From Tubiluchus corallicola (Eukaryota; Priapulida; Priapulimorpha; Priapulimorphida; Tubiluchidae), in assembly GCA_030141605.1 (NCBI GenBank), contig JAQGDQ010000399.1, positions 141,001-205,000 on the forward strand: 64,000 nt of DNA, written 5' to 3'. The stretch's first letter is position 1. Every line of letters begins with the position of its first letter. Below the pieces are notes generated by a model. It did not search any database. It was not told the DNA's origin and was given only the letters and a program-made list of their open reading frames with translations. Below are positions 12,639 to 23,906 of this stretch, piece by piece. A program made the translations under genes and the position numbers.

Positions 12639-12748
12639 CGTGCACTAATAATCTTCAGCAGTTCATCAGTATGGATGGAACAGCTGGAGTTGGCGAAGTT
12701 TTGACACTTCCAGAGTTTCTGAGGAAATTTTCTGGTGCAAAAAGCTGA
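12639..12748 (+). CDS. NTAQ1: NTAQ1 terminal exon
   Basis: The exon starts in phase 1 after tttgtttcag and encodes CTNNLQQFISMDGTAGVGEV, then LTLPEFLRKFSGAKS and TGA at 12746-12748. The equivalent human segment is MNLNDFISMDPKVGWGAV, LSEFTHRF and a similar short tail, with the same spacing from PYPCI. The acceptor is the last member of the 21-base array, so which copy is used in the transcript matters; upstream copies would add in-frame multiples of seven codons. Confidence 0.92.
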
Positions 12749-12859
12749 TGTCTTGGGAACATTTGATTATTGCGGTCTGAACGTTTTGTACTTGTTCGAG
12801 AACTTATTGATCTGTACCTCGTCTGCATTATTTTCATGTAGATTTATTTGTGACCGTGG

Positions 12860-13580
12860 CAGAGATGGGCGGATATCGCTTTCTCGTTTATCCACAACCA
12901 TGAAATCCGCAACTGTACATATCCGCATCCGCAAAATCCGCGGATTGAGTGAAATTTGAATATCCACGTATCCGCAGAAATGTAGGCAAGAAATTGACTA
13001 GGTTTGCTATTGGTGCTCTATTGTTAAAAACCGTTTCTTTGTAGCTGAAGCTAGGAGTTATAACCTCAAATCAATAATGACTTACTAGCGAGACCCCAAT
13101 TTTGCTTGTAAACCTTCAACGACAACTCACACAGCACGATGTACGTAGTACATCACTCGACCAAATCGTGCCAATCACATCACACCACAAATCATAATAG
13201 GCTCGAGTAAAAAACTATAATATTTGTAATTATAAGTAATGTTTTGCGTCTAGGAATTTCCAGGTAAATTAGTGAAAAGTAGCAAAAAAGCAAGGGATCT
13301 TGAGAACATCTTACAATAAACTAGTGATGAAAGGCATTTAATGTGGCAACAAGCCTTTTATTGTACAAGGAAATGCTTGACGAACTGACATTGTGTAAAC
13401 TTTTTGTGCAACACTTGAAAATTTAGAAACGTGACTTTTGCTTGCTGCAGTTTCGCGTGAAATCTACAATTTTAGGCATTAAAAATCCGCAGCCCCAATA
13501 ATTCACTATATACAATCCACAAAATTATTGCGGATTCCGCAACCGCATGACCGCAAATCCACTATATCCACCCATCTCTG
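12860..13580. mobile_element. hAT-type MITE
   Basis: The ends CAGAGATGGGCGGATA and TATCCACCCATCTCTG are inverted, and the flanks GACCGTGG and GATTGTGG match at six of eight positions, as expected for an old hAT duplication. Subterminal atccgc repeats occur at both ends. It lies about 110 bases after the NTAQ1 stop codon. Confidence 0.85.
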
Positions 13581-13744
13581 GATTGTGGTCTATCATCACT
13601 TGCAATGTGTGTGTGTCCATGTGCTAAATGTAAGGAAATCTTCATTTTTGGCTTTTATTCAAAAATTTTAAAGCAATTGTAATTCTAAAGTTTGTTTTTT
13701 CCAACAGTACAGTTACAAATAATTTTTTGTTGTAAAAATAGATA

Positions 13745-14580
13745 CAGTCATACCTCGGTTGTCAAACGTCTCCGTACTCGTACAAATCGGTTTTGTTTCC
13801 TTTATAACTCTGAGCTCTGGACATTAAAAGCAAATCATAAAGCTGAAATCGATGCATTTCAAAGGCGAAATTACAGAAACATTTTGGGTATCAGATGGCC
13901 AAAGAAAATTTCAAACAAAGATCTGTATGAAAAAATAAAAGAAGAACCTTGGACAAGAAAAATAAAAAGATGCAGTTTAAGATGGATTGGGCATATGCTT
14001 AGACTACCTGATGATATTCCAGTGAAGATAGCTCTTCAACAAGCCATAGAACCAGCTAAAAAACTTGCAGGAGGACAAATGTTAACATACTTAGATTTTG
14101 CACAGAAAGATTTAAACACATCAGCATTGATCCTTAGAAATAAATCTGCTTGGGGCATTGCAGCGTGTAGGGAGTCCTGGCATAGGGAGGTGAGCAGAAT
14201 CATGTCACTGGACGTGTGATTCATTGGATGATGATGATGATGACCGCGCCCGAGAGTAGTTACACACGTGTTTCTACTCTTGTTTACATATACACTGCTA
14301 CCAGCACGTAAAGTTTTTTCATGCAGGAATAATTATGTTTTTCTTTCTAAGGAATTCTATTATGTTTTTCTTATCAGTAATATCACATCTACTTTTTGAA
14401 TAAGCATTTTTGCATTATTATATTTCGTTTTAGTAATACTTTACAGTTCATAACGTGCTTGAGAACGGATTATTTGGTTTTAAGTCATTTCTCATGGGAA
14501 TAAATGATTCGGTACTCAACCAAATCGGTTTTCAAACACTTTTTAGGAACGAATTATGGTCGAAAACCGAGGTATGACTG
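13745..14580. mobile_element. Tigger/pogo-like MITE carrying a nested LINE
   Basis: Terminal repeats CAGTCATACCTCGGTT and its inverse AACCGAGGTATGACTG are flanked by TA, the pattern of Tc1/mariner-pogo elements. The interior is split by a LINE fragment at about 13795-14243. A related uninterrupted piece lies inverted at 53537-53780. Confidence 0.88.
13795..14243 (+). mobile_element. Non-LTR retrotransposon 3' fragment nested in the MITE
   Basis: The translation SELWTLKANHKAEIDAFQRR, NILGIRWPKKISNKDL and LRWIGHMLRLPDD matches the conserved C-terminal region after the reverse transcriptase in RTE/CR1-group LINEs (the usual forms are LDAFEMR, RILGI and RWLGHVLRM). It ends in a (gat)n tail, typical of such elements, at 14226-14243. 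It is 5'-truncated and dead. Confidence 0.85.
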
Positions 14581-14582
14581 TA

Positions 14583-15376
14583 CAAGGGAGGTTTCCAGGA
14601 AATTCTAATAGAAATCCATGCTGTTGTTTTTGCTGAACTAACCAAACTGTCAGTATTGAAATGTTTCAAGAATGTCTTCTGCATTTTACACACATTAAAC
14701 CATTCGTTTTAATGTACAGGCGTCCAGATACCAGAGTTTTTAATTTTTTTATAGTCAAAAATTGCATTTTGCACAAGGTATTCAAAAGATTTGTGATGCT
14801 GTTCTCTGCTTAAAATTTGAAAAGCACAAGGTATTTAAAAGATTGGTGATGCTGTTCTCTGCTTAAAATTTGAAAAACTATATCAAAACACGAGTTTCTT
14901 GTAAATAACAATAATATATTTTCTTTAACAAATCTGCATAGCACTTCCTGCATCTGTCAAAGTCATAATGCCTTCGCATCACAACAAGCTTCCAACAACA
15001 CGAATACACATGAAGGCTGAATCAGTCTATATGCTAAAATCAGCATTCAGTTTACAAACTAAAAATTGTCGCTAAACATATTCATGCTCTAATTACCAGT
15101 CTAATAAAAACGGTGTTTCCCCTTTCAATTCGCCAAGCGATACTCGGTGACCAGACATATGATCTCTGGCTACCAGATCTGTTGCGTAATGCATAGGAGT
15201 CATACTCCACAGCGCCGTGTATGTACATAAAATAGTAAAAAAGCTGCTCAAAATGTGAAAGTACAATATTACACAATAAAAAATTTGATGTAAAACTATG
15301 TACAAATGTTACAAACGAAGCAATGCATACTTTTAGTGTACAAGCGGAACTGTTAGAATGTCCAAATATTATTAAA
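14583..15376. other. Intergenic, possible minus-strand coding remnant
   Basis: A 46-base imperfect tandem duplication lies at about 14773-14878 (gcacaaggtatttaaaag). On the minus strand at 15093-15235 the DNA is less AT-rich and has two overlapping open frames, one reading TPMHYATDLVARDHMSGH; I cannot assign it to a gene. Confidence 0.35.
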
Positions 15377-15833
15377 CAGGGTTCCCACCATCAGAGAATA
15401 TCCTAGAAAAACAGGCTATCCTGGAAAGTCATGGAAAAAGATAGTTTGGTAAAAAGTCAGGGATAATGATGAAAATGGGGCGAAGAGTCAGGGAAATTGG
15501 AAAGGGTTGCAAAAATAATCACCGTGAACCGATATTTTTCCAAACATATTTTTCAGGGATTCGTGTTCCAATAGAATTTTGCTATGGCAGGCTCCCAATT
15601 TCGACTTCTGTTCCAAAAGTAGTGATTGGATTAAGATAGTTTATTCAATGTGATTAGTGTAATTTCGTTAGCGCTACTGCAACTTGTCATGACACATTAT
15701 ATATCAGTATATGTATGAATGTCCGTACACAAAAATGTTTGAATGTGTATACTGGTAATGAAATTTCTGGAAAATCAATATTTGGTCAGGGAAAAGTCAG
15801 GAAAATTTATTTTAAAATTCTGTGGGAACCCTG
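15377..15833. mobile_element. hAT-type MITE (CAGGGTTCCCAC ends)
   Basis: The ends CAGGGTTCCCACC and GTGGGAACCCTG are inverted and belong to a widespread non-autonomous hAT type, with internal ggaaa/gtcagg repeats. The flanking eight bases do not clearly match, so the target duplication has decayed. Confidence 0.8.
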
Positions 15834-16512
15834 ATTTTAGCAAAATTGAGTAGTACACTTAAATAAAAATGAATGATTTGTTTCATAAATAAATTTTCAA
15901 TTATTTGCTTACAGACAATAACAGTACAGCCTTCTTGAACTCGAAATGGATAGTCTATATATAAACTGATCAAAATTCATTATGCAAAATATGCAATTAC
16001 TTGTATATTTAAAGGATTACATACAAAATCAGTAAATTTCAATGAGCAATCCTTCAAAAACACACGAGTACGTTAAAAACAAAAGAAAAATATACATATC
16101 GAAAGACAATTGACTTACATAGTCATTAATATCTAAAAGATGCATCAATAAGAGACATTGTCTAAATCTCACGCGTGTAAATAGTTGTGCACATAAAACT
16201 GTACCATCTGTACAAGTATAAGATGAACATTAGATTTATGAAAAAATACGTCTATGTACAATTCAGCATGCTCATCTATGCATATAGTGCACTGTATCAC
16301 AATACGCTATCATAATTATTCACTCTGTTGATCTGAAGCTTAGGCTTAAAAGCAAAATAAAAGTTGTGCATATAATATGAAATGATCATGTAAAAAGACA
16401 GGTGGACAAATAAAATTCATAGAATCTCTTCATCAAAAATGATTTTAAATTTAGTAAACGTGTGCAGATTTGTGCAAACTTTACAAACGAATTGTTAGTA
16501 TAAAATTAAATG
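15834..16512. other. Intergenic AT-rich sequence, no feature seen
   Basis: No repeat boundary, coding region or RNA gene is recognised here. Confidence 0.4.
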
Positions 16513-17149
16513 TGTGCTTGCATAGCAAAATCGTCCATAAGACGGCAATTAAGTTTTTCTAGTTATTCACATATCCTGAATCTCCATTTCATGAGGATCA
16601 TTTTGATACCAAGTTCATCTCTCTATGTTATTTCTAAGGTGAGATAATCCACGTTGAAGTTGACGCTATGCAGTTGAAAACAATTTTGAGAAAATCGTTG
16701 TTAAGTCAGCCATTGTTTTTTGTCGCGTCTCGAAATACGAAAGTGCGGTTGTTACAGACTTTACAAGAACACATTAAAGTTATGTTTAAGTCCAGTAGAT
16801 GGCTCTTCCTGACGAAGATTTGGGCTTGACAGAAAAAACCCAAAGCAAAATGACTGCTTCCAAGAGAGCTACTATTGGAGTTTGAAAATACAAGTTTTTT
16901 ACATTTGCAGTACTAGTTTCTATGCAGGAAAGTGGGTACGGGGTTATATAATAAGATTTTTAGTATTTTTTGGACATTTTCTTGATAATATGATGCTAGA
17001 ATATAAAAGTCCAATATATTTAGCGTCTGTTTTTATAAAAAACAAAAAATTAACATTAGACCAAAATTTTGGTGCATTCTACTTTGAAGCATCATAACGT
17101 AATTTTAACTGTGCCGACTCGTGAACGGTTTTGGTTTGCAAGCAGCACA
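16513..17149. mobile_element. Dispersed MITE family M1, copy A
   Basis: Imperfect inverted ends of about 35 bases (tgtgcttgcatagcaaaatc and the inverse of gttttggtttgcaagcagca) bound a 637-base element. Four more copies or pieces occur in the window, at 34876-35290, 39222-39855, 40150-40222 and 60793-61448, in both orientations. None encodes a protein. Confidence 0.8.
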
Positions 17150-17649
17150 TACTAAGGGGTTATTAGTAATGTATAGTATGTATATCAAGTTTATGAATAA
17201 ATGATTGAATTGAAAAATTCTAATACCATTCAGTACCAGTTGTATAACACTATAGCACTATTTCATACACGACTAAGTAATATTGTATTTCCCGTATGTA
17301 CGAAAGTTCTGGTACGAAGTAATCCAGACTGCAAAAAAGCAGCAATTCCATGCAAGGGATAAATAAAAAAATTTGCACAACTGATCAAAAAATTAGATGT
17401 AAGTATAAAGCCATATCAAAAATTTTGTCTGGCTTGTCAAATTTTGCATTGCTTACAAAATCCAACAACAGTAACAGTAAAATCTAGCTTCATCGTTTCA
17501 AATGCATGCCAGTGCTCTTTCAGGATTGAAAACAAATAGGAGCCCATATTGAGCAAATCTGTGATGTACTGGTATCTCAATGCACTTTTACAATCAATTA
17601 CATTTTGATATTTTAACTCGAATTTTGGAGGCAGCTAAGAACTTTTTTG
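17150..17649. other. Intergenic AT-rich sequence, no feature seen
   Basis: No feature is recognised between the two MITEs. Confidence 0.4.
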
Positions 17650-18196
17650 TTAAAGGAAGACCGGATGATTGTTTAGTCTCAATCTCATTTTAATTTACTG
17701 TCCAAAATAAACATTTTCTTGCTTATAAAAGTTAACATTGTTCCTTATATTTGAATAATTAGCTTAGAAAGTTAATTAACGGCAACCGAACACAACTGCT
17801 GCTTACGTCAGAAACTAAACACAGTTTGCGCAATGGCAGGTGTCTTCCCTTGCGCATCAAACACATTTGCATAAGTACTGCTTAAATGCGTGATGTCACG
17901 AATAATGGGGTCTACGTCATATGACGTCACAAACTAACACTGCAGTTCGTGATCATGCTTATCAAGGTACCGCCTTGTATTTGTCTGCCAAGCGAATATG
18001 GCAAAAAGGCGCCGTTGCCAGTCTTAGTAGATTCACTGACCCGCGCGTAGCTTTGAAAGTTTAACAAAATTTAACTATCCGAGATAATTATTATTTAATC
18101 TAAGCTTTGATATAAAAAAGCTATTGTAGTTTTCAATATTTTAGAGCATTCTTTATTCTGAACTCATGTTTTCACAATCATCCGGTTTTTCTTTAA
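17650..18196. mobile_element. TTAA-flanked MITE (piggyBac-like)
   Basis: The ends TTAAAGGAAGACCGGATGAT and the inverse of ATCATCCGGTTTTTCTTTAA form inverted repeats bounded by TTAA, the target of piggyBac transposases. The 547-base interior includes a perfect cAMP-response-type palindrome TGACGTCA near 17922 and a nearby tgatgtcac. A second copy with the same left end is at 30104-30503 and lacks its right end. Confidence 0.8.
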
Positions 18197-19017
18197 CCTC
18201 AAAATTTTCTGCATAAGATGTACAGCAACTTAATATTTTTTATCAGCACAATGATAAATTAAAACTGCTACCATAATTATATTAAATTACTAACTCACTA
18301 TCTGTTTTCAACAAACTAATAATAATAATAATAATAATAACATTATTTCGTTTTTCTTTTGGGCATCAGTTGAAACTTCCTGCAATGTACCAAACACAAT
18401 CTAACAGATATCGATCATGCTAGTTTATTCTTACTTCTGCCTCTCATTTAAAAAACTTGGAAGTAAGCATAGCGGTTTCAAACAAAAGAACCTGTTAACA
18501 TTTCTGATCTGAACCACCTTCTGTCGAGATTCTTTTGGCTCCATCTGTTGACAGATTACCTAAACGAATGCAAAAAAACGTGGTACATGTGGTTAAGACA
18601 AACTTAGTTAAACTGTAGGTATCGAGTTAAACCTGAACAATTATAAACCTTTTTTCCAAGGCTGATTAACTGAGCTGGTCAGATCAAGCAATTGTCTAAT
18701 GACTGCAAGCTCAAAATTCAAGCTTAATTTTCTGACTCGGCGTCATCTTTAGGTAAGGCACATTTGCTCATGCAATGCCTAGGTGGCTCTTTGACGAAAA
18801 GGAGAAATGAGTCGACTACAGTACGATAAAGTTACATACATGTTAAGCAGCTGCATCTGGCTGCCGGGCTTGTAATCCCCCAGGAAATGAGAACTGAATG
18901 GGAACGAACAGCCTGCAAAGTTGTGCAAACACACGGGTAGCGCAGACCTATAAATCTTTTTTTACATGCATACTGAACTTGACTCGACTCGTATGCACAT
19001 GCACTCCTTCACCGAAG
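18197..19017. other. Probable 3' flank or UTR of the minus-strand receptor gene
   Basis: A short (aat)n run lies at 18319-18341. On the minus strand AATAAA occurs at 18423-18428, which could serve as a polyadenylation signal for the receptor gene. No coding feature is recognised. Confidence 0.35.
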
Positions 19018-19440
19018 CAAATACCCAAAGGCAGCAAGATAGAAGAAACCACTCAGAACAACTACTGAATGTGATGGCTACCATCCATTTACTGGCCAGG
19101 CTCACTGCTGCTTAATTTTGGTTGCTAGAAATACCCAAAGGCAGCAAGATAGAAGAAACCACTCAGAACAACTACTGAATGTGATGGCTACCATCCATTT
19201 ACTGGCTAGGCTCACTGCTGCTTAATTTTGGTTGCTAGAAATACCCAAAGGCAGCAAGATAGAAGAAACCACTCAGAACAACTACTGAATGTGATGGCTA
19301 CCATCCATTTACTGGCGGTTGTGTTTTTTGGTTCAAGATAGAAGAAACCACTCAGAACAACTACTGAATGTGATGGCTACCATCCATTTACTGGCTAGGC
19401 TCACTGCTGCTTAATTTTGGTTGCCAGAAATACCACATGA
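19018..19440 (-). repeat. About 120-bp tandem repeat, 3.5 copies, at the 3' end of the receptor gene
   Basis: The unit begins aatacccaaaggcagcaag and ends tttggttgctag. The third unit is shortened and altered at 19315-19335. On the minus strand two units contain a good acceptor, tatttctag|CAACC, preceded by a pyrimidine-rich tract; joined to the phase-1 donor at 19555 this gives seven codons and a TGA. The array therefore appears to duplicate the receptor's last-exon acceptor, although the true terminal exon is not certain. Confidence 0.85.
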
Positions 19441-19454
19441 CTGATTACTTCGAC
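19411..19454 (-). CDS. Candidate terminal exon of the receptor (uncertain)
   Basis: After the weak acceptor accttgatag a phase-1 join gives GRSNQSCGISGNQN and TAA at 19411-19413. Competing short terminal exons exist in the repeat units (19222-19244 and 19102-19124, each ending in TGA). All would add only a few residues after the exon at 19555-19839. Confidence 0.3.
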
Positions 19455-19554
19455 CTATCAAGGTAAGTACTAATTTTTGTTTTCACGTGTTCACATTGAA
19501 ATTTCACAGTAAACAAGAACAAAACCCATTGACATTATCAGCTGTAGCACTTAC

Positions 19555-19839
19555 CTAATGAAAATGAATAATCACAATCGGAAGCTGCGGCTCCTCCTCC
19601 TCCGACGGATCGATCGTACATTCCGTGCGACGTCTCCTGGAGATAGTCCGGTTCCGTGTAGATGGCGTCGACTTCGCAGAACGCTTCGGCCGGCTGCTTG
19701 CCAAACGACGACGAGTAGCCGGATTCCATCGATTCCATTCTGGGAGGTGGGAAAGGCGGGCGGGATTGGTAATGATCAGGACGAGACGGAATGTCAGGAA
19801 ATGCCACAGGAATCTCTTCATATTTCGGATGTTCTTGAC
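19555..19839 (-). CDS. Receptor exon, cytoplasmic tail with tyrosine motifs
   Basis: It starts in phase 1 after ttctttag and ends in phase 1 at TTAG|GTAAGT. It encodes KYEEIPVAFPDIPSRP, SGYSSSFGKQPAEAF, DAIYTEPDYLQETS, GMYDRS and CDYSFSL. YEEI is the classic Src-family SH2 ligand when phosphorylated, and the region is proline- and tyrosine-rich like other engulfment-receptor tails. If the donor were ignored the frame would end after five more codons at 19538. Confidence 0.88.
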   Translation of the reverse strand, partial: VKNIRNMKRFLWHFLTFRLVLIITNPARLSHLPEWNRWNPATRRRLASSRPKRSAKSTPSTRNRTISRRRRTECTIDPSEEEEPQLPIVIIHFH

Positions 19840-19926
19840 CTAAAGAAGTATTAAAGGAATTGGTGCATACGCAAATTTTACGTATTGTTTACCGAGTACA
19901 AAAATTAATTAGCACAATATTTAGTT

Positions 19927-20120
19927 CAGGGGTGTGCAAACTGAGGCCCTACTACGTTACATTACATTACATTATATTATAGTATTTTTTCTATTAAGGT
20001 GAGTGCGCAAATGACCAAAGAGTTGTACAACATTCTCACACAACTGTTTTATTTCAAATTTCACTGATGTGTTTGTTAATGCATTTTGTTTTGTGAAATA
20101 AATTTCACCGTTCATATTTA
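19927..20120. mobile_element. Fragments: hAT end and diverged 136-bp-unit relative
   Basis: At 19927 caggggtgtgcaaactgagg resembles the left end of the hAT element at 24985. At 19996-20110 aaggtgagtgcgcaaatgacc and the following tail with aaataaatttcac match, with divergence, the palindrome and 3' tail of the 2949-4670 and 30526-30880 elements. Confidence 0.55.
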
Positions 20121-20203
20121 GCTAGCCTGTAATGGCATGCATCTCAGTTTAGTCTATGTTTACTAACGTCAACCAGTCATAAGTTATTCTACTTGTAACT
20201 TAC

Positions 20204-20371
20204 TTAGGCTACTAGTCTCGCTCTCACTAGGTAGCAAATCATTTGGTTCAGTTGGCACAACTACAGCCTGCTTCTTGAAATCCATGCTCTGATAGATGTT
20301 AGGATCAGCTCTTTGTAGAGATTCAAACTTTAAGTTACAACTTGCATTGTCGTCTTCTGAGTCGGATATAT
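20204..20371 (-). CDS. Receptor exon, acidic cytoplasmic segment
   Basis: Phase 1 at both ends, after cgcatttttgcag and ending CTAA|GTAAGT. It encodes ISDSEDDNASCNLKFESLQR, ADPNIYQSMDFKK and a Ser/Glu-rich end. NIYQSM is one potential phosphotyrosine site. Confidence 0.87.
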
Positions 20372-20496
20372 CTGCAAAAATGCGATTTTAAAAATACCAA
20401 AAAAACACGAAGTTACAGTGACAATAATAATGCAGAATTCTTACACCGGAGAAGCAGTTTACAGTTTTCACGTATTATGCCATACACAACATTCTT

Positions 20497-20918
20497 GAAC
20501 ATGCTCACACGCACATTGAACATGCTCACATGCATATTGAACATGCTCACACGCACATTGAACATGCTCACACGCATATTGAACATGCTCACATGCATAT
20601 TGAATGTTCTCACATGCATATTGAACATGCTCACACGCACATTGAACATGCTCACACGCATATTGAACATGCTCACATGCATATTGAACATGCTCACATG
20701 CATATTGAACATGCTCACACGCATATTGAACATGCTCACACGCATGTTGAACATGCTCACACGCATGTTGAACATGCTCACACGCATGTTGAACATGCTC
20801 ACACGCATGTTGAACATGCTCACACGCATATTGAACATGCTCACATGCATATTGAACATGCTCACACGCATATTGAACATGCTCACACGCATATTGAACA
20901 TGCTCACATGCACTTCGA
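20497..20918. repeat. 21-bp minisatellite, about 20 copies
   Basis: The unit cacacgcatattgaacatgct varies at cac/cat and at the ata/aca/atg position. It lies about 125 bases upstream (in gene sense) of the exon at 20204-20371. Open frames on both strands are by-products of the period of 21. Confidence 0.95.
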
Positions 20919-21144
20919 TGAATGATATGCTGGCGCTATTTAACTCTACACTGCAAACTATACAAGAGATTTACAACGGAAAATTAAAAACTGACCCTCG
21001 ACCACCGGAAACCTTTGATGGTCACGTGAATATTGGTAGTGGCGTAATTGCATACTGTCCACAAAATACAGAAGAATCACTCCTGTGTCTCTTCCATTTG
21101 TCACTAAACTTATGTCTTACCCTTGATAACTTTTCACTTGGGTA

Positions 21145-21200
21145 CAGTCAAAACTCGTCATAACGCTCCCCCTCGCTTAACGCTCAAATTTGTACATAAG
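21145..21200. mobile_element. Single end of a Tigger-like element
   Basis: TA followed by CAGTCAAAACTCGTCATAAC and cgcttaacgctc resembles the left terminus of pogo-type MITEs. No matching right end is seen before the 53-base array. Confidence 0.5.
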
Positions 21201-21513
21201 TAAAATATCTATATTTGCGTAGACATGAATATATGTAGGCGCCTCTTTGTAATGCCAACATTTCTTACAGTCCATAAAGTAGGCAGCATAAAGAGGTTTG
21301 TCTGTAGGTTGTGTTAAGTTTACACACGAAAAATTATAAGAAATTCGTCAGAAGGCATGTTTTTAAATAGTGAATAGCATTATTTTACTTAATTAGATCT
21401 CCTAGGCCTAATAAGGAGACCTAATACAGGCCATTATTCCACAACAATGCCTAATTTCAAAGCCAACTAAAATGTACTACAAAAATTTCTCATTTCTGCC
21501 AATAGAGAAAGTC

Positions 21514-23603
21514 AATATGATGGCAGCACTGGTGATAGCACCACATACTGACTGATGATAGCAGTCAGTAAGATGGCAGCACTGGTGATAGCACCACATA
21601 TTGACTGATGATAGCAGTCAGTATGATGGCAGCACTGGTGATAGCACCACATACTGACTGATGATAGCAGTCAATATGATGGCAGCACTGGTGATAGCAC
21701 CACATACTGACTTATGATAGCAGTCAGTAAGATGGCAGCACTGGTGATAGCACCACATACTGACTGATGATAGCAGTCAGTATGATGGCTGCACTGGTGA
21801 TAGCACCACATACTGACTTATGATAGCAGTCATTAAGATGGCAGCACTGGTGATAGCACCACATACTGACTTATGATAGCAGTCATTAAGATGGCAGCAC
21901 TGGTAATAGCACCACATACTGACTGATGATAGCAGTCAATATGATGGCAGCACTGGTGATAGCACCACATACTGACTTATGATAGCAGTCAATATGATGG
22001 CAGCACTGGTGATAGCACCACATACTGACTGATGATAGCAGTCAATATGATGGCAGCACTGGTGATAGCACCACATACTGACTTATGATAGCAGTCATTA
22101 AGATGGCAGCACTGGTGATAGCACCACATACTGACTGATGATAGCAGTCAATATGATGGCAGCACTGGTGATAGCACCACATACTGACTTATGATAGCAG
22201 TCATTAAGATGGCAGCACTGGTGATAGCACCACATACTGACTGATGATAGCAGTCAATATGATGGCAGCACTGGTGATAGCACCACATACTGACTTATGA
22301 TAGCAGTCATTAAGATGGCAGCACTGGTGATAGCACCACATACTGACTGATGATAGCAGTCAGTATGATGGCAGCACTGGTGATAGCACCACATACTGAC
22401 TTATGATAGCAGTCATTATGATGGCAGCACTGGTGATAGCACCACATACTGACTTATGATAGCAGTCAATATGATGGCAGCACTGGTGATAGCACCACAT
22501 ACTGACTTATGATAGCAGTCATTAAGATGGCAGCACTGGTGATAGCACCACATACTGACTGATGATAGCAGTCAATATGATGGCAGCACTGGTGATAGCA
22601 CCACATACTGACTTATGATAGCAGTCAGTAAGATGGCAGCACTGGTGATAGCACCACATATTGACTGATGATAGCAGTCAGTATGATGGCAGCACTGGTG
22701 ATAGCACCACATACTGACTTATGATAGCAGTCATTAAGATGGCAGCACTGGTGATAGCACCACATACTGACTGATGATAGCAGTCAATATGATGGCAGCA
22801 CTGGTGATAGCACCACATACTGACTTATGATAGCAGTCATTAAGATGGCAGCACTGGTGATAGCACCACATACTGACTTATGATAGCAGTCATTAAGATG
22901 GCAGCACTGGTGATAGCACCACATACTGACTTATGATAGCAGTCATTAAGATGGCAGCACTGGTGATAGCACCACATACTGACTGATGATAGCAGTCAAT
23001 ATGATGGCAGCACTGGTGATAGCACCACATACTGACTTATGATAGCAGTCATTAAGATGGCAGCACTGGTGATAGCACCACATACTGACTGATGATAGCA
23101 GTCAGTATGATGGCAGCACTGGTGATAGCACCACATACTGACTTATGATAGCAGTCAATATGATGGCAGCACTGGTGATAGCACCACATACTGACTTATG
23201 ATAGCAGTCAATATGATGGCAGCACTGGTGATAGCACCACATACTGACTTATGATAGCAGTCAGTAAGATGGCAGCACTGGTGATAGCACCACATATGTT
23301 GTGGTTTGTGGGTGGTGTGTTGTTGTGGTATATGATGGCAGCACTGGTGATAGCACCACATACTGACTTATGATAGCAGTCAATATGATGGCAGCACTGG
23401 TGATAGCACCACATACTGACTTATGATAGCAGTCATTAAGATGGCAGCACTGGTGATAGCACCACATACTAACTTATGATAGCAGTCAGTAAGATGGCAG
23501 CACTGGTGATAGCACCACATACTGACTGATGATAGCAGTCATTAAGATGGCAGCACTGGTGATAGCACCACATACTGACTTATGATAGCAGTCAGTATGA
23601 TGG
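21514..23603. repeat. 53-bp minisatellite, about 39 copies, hairpin-forming
   Basis: The unit contains gatggcagcactggtgatag and caccacatactgac with two alternating endings (gatgatagcagtcaatat and ttatgatagcagtcattaa). Inside it CTGACTG/CAGTCAG and GGTG/CACC form inverted arms. One unit near 23295-23330 is replaced by a GT-rich foreign segment. It lies in the receptor intron between exons 23843 and 20371. Confidence 0.95.
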
Positions 23604-23842
23604 TGCTGGGGTGAAAATGCCACTGACTTGTAATTAACATTATAATGAAAGTAAATAAAGCATAAAAAGTCAAACGACATCTGCTTATAGTAGACAGATA
23701 ATCATTTGAACACAGAAGAGGACAGACAGCGGAGGCTTCATGGCAAAATGATACAACAAACACGTTTGGGGTCCCCATGTTTTTGCACCTATTTCAAGTG
23801 ACCAAGGGTTAAGTACTGCTGAACTTAATCACAAACGATTAC

Positions 23843-23906
23843 CTTTCGCTTTGCAAGTGTTCAATTTCTTCTGTTCATCAGTACCACAAGCTCCATACAA
23901 TTTTGC
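23843..23906 (-). CDS. Receptor exon, short cytoplasmic segment
   Basis: Phase 0 start after acattctag and phase 1 end at AAAG|GTAATC. It encodes AKLYGACGTDEQKKLNTCKA. Short, but both splice sites and both phases agree with the neighbouring exons. Confidence 0.8.

Noticed and set aside
20342-21163. A 273-codon plus-strand frame and a 166-codon minus-strand frame
   Set aside because: Most of their length is the 21-base minisatellite; the plus frame also overlaps a receptor exon on the other strand with good splice sites.
23155-23778. Minus-strand frames with MWCYHQCCHH-type repeats
   Set aside because: By-products of the 53-base array; no unique coding segment attached.
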